Source: Neoscytalidium dimidiatum
Taxonomy: Eukaryota > Ascomycota > Dothideomycetes > Botryosphaeriales > Botryosphaeriaceae
Assembly: GCA_037367355.1 (NCBI GenBank)
Contig: CM074706.1
Location: 1,612,001-1,676,000 of the forward strand
Reading direction: 5' to 3'
Length of the DNA stretch: 64,000 bases
Of this stretch, positions 56,972 through 64,000 are shown one piece after another. Under the pieces are notes generated by a model that was not told the DNA's origin, ran no database searches, and worked only from the letters and a program-made list of their open reading frames with translations. Numbering within the stretch: position 1 is the first letter of the stretch; every line of letters begins with the position of its first letter. A program made the translations under genes and the position numbers.

Positions 56972-58807
56972 CTATACCAGCCAATCAACGAAGCGGCCCC
57001 AAGCCGTTGTCGGCTTCTTCCTCTCCACCTTGTCCGCCTCGGGCAGACGTCCAGACCAAAGGTCGATCTCGTGAGCGCGAGCAAACTATGTAAATCGAAA
57101 TGTCAGCATTGGCCGATGGAGTGACACGGCAAATTCCAGGTTCGTTCCTTACCTTTGTCTTGTGCACAATCTTCCAGACGATGATCGGGACGATGAAGAT
57201 GGGAATGCCGATGTACGAGGCCACAAAATCCGACGACGACCAGTTGCCCTTGAGGAAGACGGGGAAGCCGGCAACGAGGGTGATGATGACGGAGCCGATG
57301 AAGCCGTACCATGCGGCGTAGGGCTGCCAGGGCGCCTTCCAGGGAAGGCTGTCGCGGCTGATACCCTGCACCTTCAGCGCGCGGTGGAAGCGGATGTAGC
57401 AGAAGCAGAGTGTGCCCCAGGCGATGAGGCCGGCGACGGTGCTCAGGTTGAGCAGCCACGTGAAGGCCTGCGAAGCGCCACCGCTGCCGAGACCTACGCA
57501 CACAGTCAGCAACACGTTCAAGCACTACAAATCATCGACGGCAGAGCTTACTGAGATACGCGAGCGGGCCGAACAGCCAGGCCGTGATGACGGCTACCCA
57601 CGGCACGCCGTAGCGCGTCACTCGGCCAAAGATCTGCGGCAGTTGCCGGTCCGTCGTCATAGCCAGGATCATCCGGGATCCTACCCAGCAGTAGGAGTTG
57701 CCGGCGGACCAGGCAGAGACCAGGATGCAGGCGTTGACAATGGAGGGAAGGACGCTGATGCCAGCCTGCTTGATTGCAATGACCCACGGCGCGCTGTTCG
57801 CGTTGCCACTCCCGGAGACGAGGTCGGGGTTGCGCGGGTCCACGATCAGGCCGATAAGGAAGGCTCCGAGGATATAGAAGAAGCCGATGCGGTAGGTGAC
57901 GCGCGAGGCGGCCTTCGGGATGGCACGGTGCGGGTCGACGGACTCGGCGGCGCTGATGACCACGGTCTCGACGCCGATGAAGCTGAAGGAGGCGTTGACG
58001 AAGGCCGATAGGAAGCCGAGGAAGTGCCCCGTAGAACCGGTGATGCCGTTGTAGTCGACCCACGCGCCTGGATTATTCCAGTAGCGGAAGCCGATGGCGT
58101 CGCCGTTGGGCCCACCACCAGATGTGATGATGATGGACACGAAGACAAGCCCGACGAAGCAGAGAACTTTGACTCCACCGCCGATCACTTCACTCTCGCC
58201 GTAGAAGCGCACGCTCATCAGATTGATAGCTAAGATGAGGGCCAGGCTGACGGAGATGACGACTGCAGGCGAGATGTCGGTCCAGTAGGAGACGAGGACG
58301 GCGGCGGCGGAGCACTCAGATCCGATGGCGATGGTGTAGCAGTAGCCGTAGGAGATGGCCAGGGAGAAGCCGACTGCTGGGTCAATGAAGCGGGTGGCCC
58401 AATGGGGAAATGAACCGGCAGTGGGGATCTGATTGGGCGGATCAGCTGTGAATGGACGGTTGGAGGAGGGGCTCTCTCCCCAGAGTGGGACCTACTAGAG
58501 TTGCTAGTTCTGAGATGCTCTGCATCACGCACCAAAGAACTGAACCAACGACGAGATATGCGAGCAACAAGCCAGCGGGGCCAGCTTTTGCGTATGCCGA
58601 ACCTGTTCCAATGAAGAGACCCGTTCCGATTCCACTGCAAAATCCGATCATGGTAACCTGATAGTTCCGCAACCGTCGTTGTGTGCCGGCATGGCCACCG
58701 ACATTCAGCTGCGGCTCCTGTATGGAGGCCTCTTTGGTCTGATATTGGTCGAATGGCTGCTTCTCGACATCCTGACCGGCGTCCTTCTCAAATGTGTGGA
58801 TCGCCAT
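56972..58807 (-). CDS. Amino-acid permease (APC/YAT family), possible S-methylmethionine permease
   Basis: This is a plasma-membrane, proton-coupled amino-acid transporter. Four exons (58807-58496, 58428-57552, 57493-57153, 57085-56972) join to 547 residues with consistent phases. The cytoplasmic N-terminus is followed by the diagnostic helix-1 motif MIGFCSGIGTGLFIGTGSAY. About twelve hydrophobic helices follow, including ISYGYCYTIAIGSECSAAAV, FVNASFSFIGVETVVISAAE with the family's GVE motif, and NLSTVAGLIAWGTLCFCYIR. The tail is polar, with EIDLWSGRLPEADKVE, as in fungal permeases. The last small exon supplies this tail. Yeast carries methyltransferase-permease neighbours (MHT1-MMP1 and SAM4-SAM3), which suggests S-methylmethionine or S-adenosylmethionine as substrate, but substrate specificity is inferred from context only. 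Confidence 0.92.
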
Positions 58808-59848
58808 GATGCCGGTTGGTTGGCCTTTGCGTGCAATGTTTCTTCAAATTGAATTGGAAAGTAGGAGCCTTAAGAATACGTAGAGAAACTCCGCAGGAGA
58901 GAGCTCCGGCCGGATGCAGGGGTCTGGCCAAACGCCGACGTTGGCATAGTTTTTTTTTTCTCCCCCATGGCGAAACCGGCTCACTATTCATTTCATACTC
59001 TTACCTGTTACTGTAGCTGGTATAGCCGCGAGCACGACATCTCGCCACCCCACAAATGCGGTGGGAGTGGCCAATGGGTTTCGCCGTTGAAGAGTTTTTA
59101 CGCAATGCCCGCCCGTGCGCAGCCCGCGCAGTATGCCGCCGTCGGCATTTTAGCCAACCAAAATATCAGCTTACGAGGCGTGATCGACCCTAAATTGACA
59201 TGCGCTGCGTCGCGCATCGCCGTCGCCCACTGCTTGATCCTCAGCCCGGCACGGCCCGTCGTCTGCAGTTTCGTAGAGACAAGCCTCGATCGCCGAGCAA
59301 TTTTATTCAGCGGCGCGATCTTGGAACAGCAGCATTGTGCGTGGTCCGAAATTTCCAAATACTTAATCCAACGCATGTCCACGGTATGTGTCTTTTGTGC
59401 TATTTGTTCCAACACAGAGCTCACGGATGCTGCAACTGTTCTTGGATTCGCGCATCAGAAGAAATCACAGCGCATTAGCGGAACAAGAGGATCGAATGGA
59501 TCCGAATGGAACACCTTAATACCCTACTATGTGATACAGCAAGACTTGAATGACTCTTTCCTATATACCAAAACCATGCGAAGCATCATCGGCATGGAAT
59601 ACGAAGGAAGAGCATCAGCGATTCGCCATTTCCATAGCAGATACCTCTCTGCCAGGGCCAGGCTCGTTAGGCCAGGCTTCCCGTCACTGGGAAAATATTC
59701 TATAGCCATTCACTACCTCTGTTTCTTCTGCCTCGAATGACTCGTATGGCCCCTCAAGGAAAATGGAACTGCGGGTTTCACGGCCAGAATGCGCAAAAGT
59801 CCTCCGGGTAACCACGGCGTGTGGGAGTTTTGATTGGCTGAAAAGGCA
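58808..59848. other. Intergenic region upstream of the permease
   Basis: This contains the permease promoter. A 257-codon plus-strand open frame (58967-59740) has no recognisable domain and a random-looking composition. I did not accept it. Confidence 0.4.
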
Positions 59849-60253
59849 ATGTCTCTGTTCGCCGCTGGAGTCCAGCTCCATGCACCGCAATCCATAAACG
59901 AGGAAGACCCAAAGTATACAAAAGGCTGCGCTGAACGTCCAAGTGAGGCATCAGGTGTCTGCGGAGACTGCGCACAGCTGTGTGCTCAGATACAGCTTAT
60001 AGGCTTATCGCTAGCTCAAGAAGTTGAAGGCGTTGCACGGCGTCTCCGTGCAAGCGATGATCTTCCGGAAATACCGATGTCGAAAGATACGGCAATTTCA
60101 GCCGTACTTGTATCTGTTCAGATGAAGCTGTGGACAATCAGCCTAATCCTGCTAGACGCACCCAAACTGAACTACACTTACCAGTCACCCCGGTCGGTCC
60201 TCAAGGAACCTTGCTCTTCGCCCTGTTATTCTGGGCAGAAATCTTCCGCTTGA
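59849..60253 (+). CDS. Possible small hypothetical protein
   Basis: The frame from the ATG at 59849 encodes 134 residues. Its middle reads like an amphipathic helical protein (SGVCGDCAQLCAQIQLIGLS, then SAVLVSVQMKLWTISLILLD). The tail overlaps the end of the convergent coiled-coil gene by 53 bases, and the tail sequence is less protein-like. No family was recognised. Confidence 0.3.
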   Translation: MSLFAAGVQLHAPQSINEEDPKYTKGCAERPSEASGVCGDCAQLCAQIQLIGLSLAQEVEGVARRLRASDDLPEIPMSKDTAISAVLVSVQMKLWTISLILLDAPKLNYTYQSPRSVLKEPCSSPCYSGQKSSA

Positions 60254-60755
60254 TGCGGCAAACATCTTTGCGGCTCTCCAACAATCTCTGCTGAATGTTG
60301 TCGACGTTGCGCTGCAGCCTCGAAATATGATTCTCCTGCTCCTTGATCATCTCGGCAAGCTTGTAGTTACTCTCGTCCGAGTACACCTCCATCGGCAAAT
60401 CCAGGGACTTGCATGGAGGAATCGTCATCCCGAGCTCGAGGTAACGGCAGATGATGCGCTTGGATTCGCGGGCCTGCTCCATGGCCGCGTGGTGGTGTTT
60501 CTTGGCGACTGTAAGATTATTTTGCGCATCCTTGAGCTTTGAGGCGATCTCGCGGAGGAGGTCGTCTAAGTCTCTTGTCTGCTCAACGGCAAGTGCGAGT
60601 TCTGCTTTTAGATGTTTGAGAACTGTGGAAGTCGCCGGCGCAGGTTTTGATTTCTTGACCCGCGCCGAAGAAGGGTTGGTGGTTGTTGCTCGCCGCGTGG
60701 AAGGTGGACGTGACCTGGCCCCTGCGGATCGAGATTTGCACGAGTTTCTCTTCAT
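60201..60755 (-). CDS. Hypothetical coiled-coil protein
   Basis: The intronless frame encodes 184 residues. A basic N-terminus (MKRNSCKSRSAGARSRPPST) could act as a nuclear signal. Two long coiled-coil segments follow, about 45-100 (LKAELALAVEQTRDLDDLLR onward) and 128-170 (MIKEQENHISRLQRNVDNIQ). A short spacer with LELGMTIPPCKSLDLP separates them. The tail is basic. No bZIP-type basic region sits directly before the helix. Function is unknown. Confidence 0.6.
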   Translation of the reverse strand: MKRNSCKSRSAGARSRPPSTRRATTTNPSSARVKKSKPAPATSTVLKHLKAELALAVEQTRDLDDLLREIASKLKDAQNNLTVAKKHHHAAMEQARESKRIICRYLELGMTIPPCKSLDLPMEVYSDESNYKLAEMIKEQENHISRLQRNVDNIQQRLLESRKDVCRIKRKISAQNNRAKSKVP

Positions 60756-62564
60756 GTCTGTCAGATTCCATTATGATGCAAGACAAGAGGGCCGCTATAG
60801 TTGTGAAAGCACGGGTTCAAAGCTGGTCTATACCTGCTGAAGACAGAAAAAGAAATACGAAGCAAACGGCGCGAATACTCACCGTTTTCACCGGCATCCT
60901 GTATTTTCACTGTATCTCGTTGTTCTCAAGAAAGTTGTATCAGCTCTCCATGGTCACCGAAGGCATCCGCAGATGAGATGGTGGTGCGATTTGATGAATG
61001 GAGGATTGGTATGGTGTTTGAAGTGCGTGATTGGACGCGTGGACGGTGGCGGCCTGCGGCCCCTTTTGAGGAGAATAGAATCCTTCGCCAAGGCACACAA
61101 CACTCCTCCCGCAAGCCGTCAACAGTCCGTCTCACAGGCTCAAGGCCGCGGGTAAAGATAAACGCAATAAGGAAAACCCAACGGATCGATTACGACTCAG
61201 GAGGATTGTCGAAGAGGGCGGCACACAGAAACAAGGCGAAAGTCACGCGAAGCCACGGGGCGCGCGGGAAAGTGGTGTGCGGCAGCCAGTCAGCAGGCCC
61301 CCCTCATGCCACCGCTAGCCCGAAGTGGTGTGCACCCAGCCACTCCTCACTCCTCCATGTCTCAGGTGGGTCAGAAGCTGGTCAGCTTGTGCCGTCGGTT
61401 GGAAGATAGGCGCTCGCCCGATTGTGACGGCTCGGCCCTCAGCAGCCGGCTGTGACTGCACCTGCGTGTGGGTTATGCGAATGCAAGAAACGGCCCGGCA
61501 ATGCAAGACGCAAGAAATAAGTAGTGGGGCGCAGGTCGATGTCATCCGAGCTTTTGGCGGCCTTTGCGAAGAAAGCTGCTGCTCCTCAGCCCGTCGAGAA
61601 ACCTGCTTCTGTCCGTCAGCAACGCGTCCTCCATCTTCCCGCCTGGCGGGAGCGCAGACACACTCTGTAAGGGAGGGCCGGGCGGAGTCGGGGACACCAT
61701 CAGAGAGAGCAAGGAGGCATGGGGTTGGAGGCGAGCGGTCATCTGAGAACTTCCGGCGCAGCGGGCTAGTTGCTGATCGGCCCTTCACGGCGGTCACGAT
61801 AGAGCAAGGGACCCTACCGCTGTACGTTGGGTGTTCCAGGCTTTTGCTGCTGGATGCGGGGTTTCTCTGTTCGTGACGACCCTGCACGTGATTCTTATCT
61901 GTCTTGCCCGGCGATATCAAACTAATCGCGCTTTTTTTTTTTTTTCTTAAGCACCACCTTGAGGAATATTGATTCCTAGGTGTCGGCTATCGGCTATTTG
62001 GAAATAGCTGCAGTGATCTTCTCTGAAATATGGCCGCCCTGATGACGATCGAGATGAAAGTAACGGAGCAATATTAGCAGGCCTGATACATTGCTAACAT
62101 GCACTGCACTACTCTGATGTCTCGCGTTTATTTCGTAACAGAACTTAGACCCCGTATATTTTAACATGTTCATTTGTGAAAGACGGTTTGTCATTTTTCT
62201 CTTAGCATCGTCTGAAAGCCCCGACGTCCGTGCTCTACCGCCACAGATTGTGTATTCCTAAGTACTTCCTAGGCTGCTGAAGCCTACCGGAGGTAGTGGC
62301 TGATCTTTGGTAAAGGGGTGGAGAGTTCTTCCGAACCGGGTAAGCTATCCACTTCTACGCCTCAGAGGGGTGGCCCACTAGCGAACAAATCAGATCCATC
62401 ACGTTTTGAGGCTGAGCAAAGGCTTGATTTCTAATCCGATGTACAATGACGTGTTGCTCATTGTTTGTGATCTTAAATTGCGACTCCTGGCAACAACAAT
62501 CGCCGTCTTCGATCAGCAACCTAATTGCAAGCATTTTGCAAAAAGGCTCATTATCGCGCAGAAA
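60756..62564. other. Intergenic region, no supported gene
   Basis: Several overlapping frames on both strands at 60978-61920 are GC-rich shadows without family features. A T homopolymer lies near 61931-61945. Confidence 0.45.
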
Positions 62565-63654
62565 ATGTCCGGAAAAAAGGTCTTTATTGTGGGCCCTGGC
62601 TTCATTGGTTGGAATGTCCTGGACCTTCTTGTGGCTGAAGGCTACGAAGTGACAGGTCTTGTCCGCAGGCAGCAGCACGCTGAGGGTATAGAGAAGTCTG
62701 GCGCCAAGGCTATTGTTGGTGATCTGCACGACAAGAAGCTAATCACGGAGGAAACGGTCAAATCTGATGTGAGATCGTATTTTCTGTTTAGCAGAGATCG
62801 TCATCTAACGTTTGCGTTCACAGATTGTCCTCCATACCGCTACCGCAGACGACCTTCCATCAGTAGAGGCGATCTTGGATCGTGTAAAGCAACGTGCCGC
62901 CCGTGGACAGTCGACCATCTACATCCACACCTCAGGCACCGGTGTACTGAACGACGGAGCCAATGGCGGGTTCAAGAGTGAGAAGATCTTCGATGATCGA
63001 GACAGAGCAGCGATCGATGCGCTGCCTGATAACGCGCCCCACAGGTCTATTGATCTTTTCATCGTTCGCAATGCAAAGGAAATTGGAGAGAGGGCCAAAA
63101 TCGCCATCATGATCCCACCGGAGATATACGGATACAACCCGAAGCATGACCGTGTCTCAATTCAGTTCCCAACCATCGCACGCTTCGCTCTTGTCAATGG
63201 GTATTCTGGTTATGTTGGGGAAGGTCTCTCGGTTGAGTCTCAGATCCATGTACTGGACCTCGCCCGCGCATACATCGTTCTGCTGCATGCTATCGAACAG
63301 AGGGAGCCTTCGTGGCTGCTGGAGAACCCTTACTTTTTCTGCGAGAACGGCAAAGAGTTCTCCTGGAAGGAAGTGGGAGAGCGCATTGCTGAAAGCCTAC
63401 ACAAAGCTGGGAGGCTTAAGGAGCCGCTTTCCCGGTCGTTCTCTGAGCAAAGCGATTGGAGTCAACTCTTCGGGCCTTCGACTGGTGCGACCATTGGTTT
63501 GAACTCGCGTAGCAGGGCATCTAGGCTGCGGGAACTAGGGTGGGAGCCGAAAGAGAAGAGCATTTGGGAGAGCTGGGAGCAGGATGAACTGCCCGCGCTG
63601 TTGCGGGAGTGGGATGCACGCCCTGCAGAAGCGAAGAAGAGTGCTTACAGGTAG
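62565..63654 (+). CDS. NAD(P)-dependent epimerase/reductase-like Rossmann protein
   Basis: This is an extended/atypical short-chain dehydrogenase (NmrA/epimerase-like) of unknown substrate. Two exons (62565-62768 and 62824-63654) join in phase 0 to 344 residues. The nucleotide-binding motif is VFIVGPGFIGWNVLDLLVAE, followed by TGLVRR at the second strand, which suggests NADP preference. AIVGDLHD, IVLHTATADD and YIHTSGTGVL are the next core strands. The region IAIMIPPEIYGYNPKHD replaces the usual IRP.VYG motif. A classical YxxxK pair is not evident, so it may not be a standard epimerase. The start was taken at ATGTCCGGAAAA. An open frame extends 53 codons upstream but lacks family features. 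The C-terminal RELGWEPKEKSIWESWE is typical of these proteins. Confidence 0.88.
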
Positions 63655-64000
63655 AACAAGAGAGATGACTGGTGAGGATTGGGTCTTGCATCAGGTTAGG
63701 TGGGCTTAATCTTGGTTCATATCACGTCGAACGACCCAATGCTGCCAATCTTCACCATCCTAGGTTTGGCGTCGACTTCCAATTACATCCACAGAAAAAT
63801 TATGGCGGACACATCATCACCATGTGGCTTTGTTCCAATGTCATGAATGATTCAACAGCCTCACAAGGGGGTGGATTATCTGGCTGCCAAGTGTTATCGC
63901 GATTCAAGACGTATGAGGGCTCCTAAAGTCCAAGTTTCTTGAGGTCTTTTGCCAAACCTTTAAGCCAATCGCCACGTAAGTTGGGCCTTAAGGCTGTACA
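63655..64000. other. 3' flank of the Rossmann-fold gene
   Basis: No gene is seen before the window ends. Confidence 0.5.

Noticed and set aside
58967..59740. 257-codon plus-strand frame upstream of the permease
   Set aside because: Long but without domain, signal peptide or repeated structure. It starts in the permease promoter.
60978..61920. Several overlapping frames on both strands
   Set aside because: Mutually overlapping, GC-rich, and without family features.
1..64000. CRISPR arrays, prokaryotic operons, riboswitches
   Set aside because: The window is fungal nuclear DNA. No regular spaced repeats or such elements were seen.

Overview
The window is nuclear DNA of a filamentous ascomycete (Pezizomycotina). 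The reasons are short introns of about 45 to 90 bases with GTRNGT donors and CTAAC/CTAAT branch sites, a NACHT-ankyrin NLR-type receptor, a fungal CE5 acetylxylan esterase, yeast-type Pop4, Pdx3 and amino-acid permease genes, and decayed Ty1/copia fragments. I cannot name the species. I resolved 17 intact or near-intact protein genes, one tRNA, several small or uncertain genes, and several decayed coding segments. Exon joins were worked out by hand from splice signals and frame continuity.

Layout. 1.5-7.7 kb: a 2016-residue NLR-like receptor containing a 15-base microexon. 10.2-11.3 kb: a single-pass Ser/Thr-rich membrane protein. 13.0-14.3 kb: two head-to-tail scraps of copia polyprotein. 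14.5-16.6 kb: RNase P/MRP subunit POP4 and pyridoxamine-phosphate oxidase PDX3, divergent from a shared promoter. 18.6-20.0 kb: a four-helix membrane protein. 23.6 kb: tRNA-Val(AAC). 24.2-25.5 kb: a radical SAM protein. 26.4-29.6 kb: a seven-exon PlsB/GNPAT-type acyltransferase ending in a peroxisomal-type ARL. 32.4-33.2 kb: an acetylxylan esterase. 33.2-43.5 kb is gene-poor. It holds decayed coding frames, an inverted repeat and one intact T5orf172 (GIY-YIG-like) protein. 43.6-47.3 kb is a small accessory island with an FAD monooxygenase, a small secreted cysteine-containing protein and a secreted beta-propeller. 48.2-49.4 kb: an unidentified coiled-coil protein. 50.3-52.9 kb: a calpain. 54.1-55.3 kb: an HSL-type esterase. 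55.7-58.8 kb: a homocysteine S-methyltransferase convergent with an amino-acid permease, resembling the yeast MHT1/MMP1 and SAM4/SAM3 pairs. 60.2-60.8 kb: a coiled-coil protein. 62.6-63.7 kb: a Rossmann-fold epimerase/reductase-like protein.

The best functional story is the methyltransferase-permease pair, which probably takes up and uses S-methylmethionine or S-adenosylmethionine. The most unusual structures are the NLR microexon and the duplicated C-terminal motif of that protein, the stop-free 90-base intron in the acyltransferase, the decayed gene carrying an inverted copy of its own repeat at 36.1-37.3 kb, and frames interrupted mainly by TAA at 38.6-39.3 and 42.5-43.0 kb, compatible with RIP-like decay. 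I did not find a clearly new multi-gene system.
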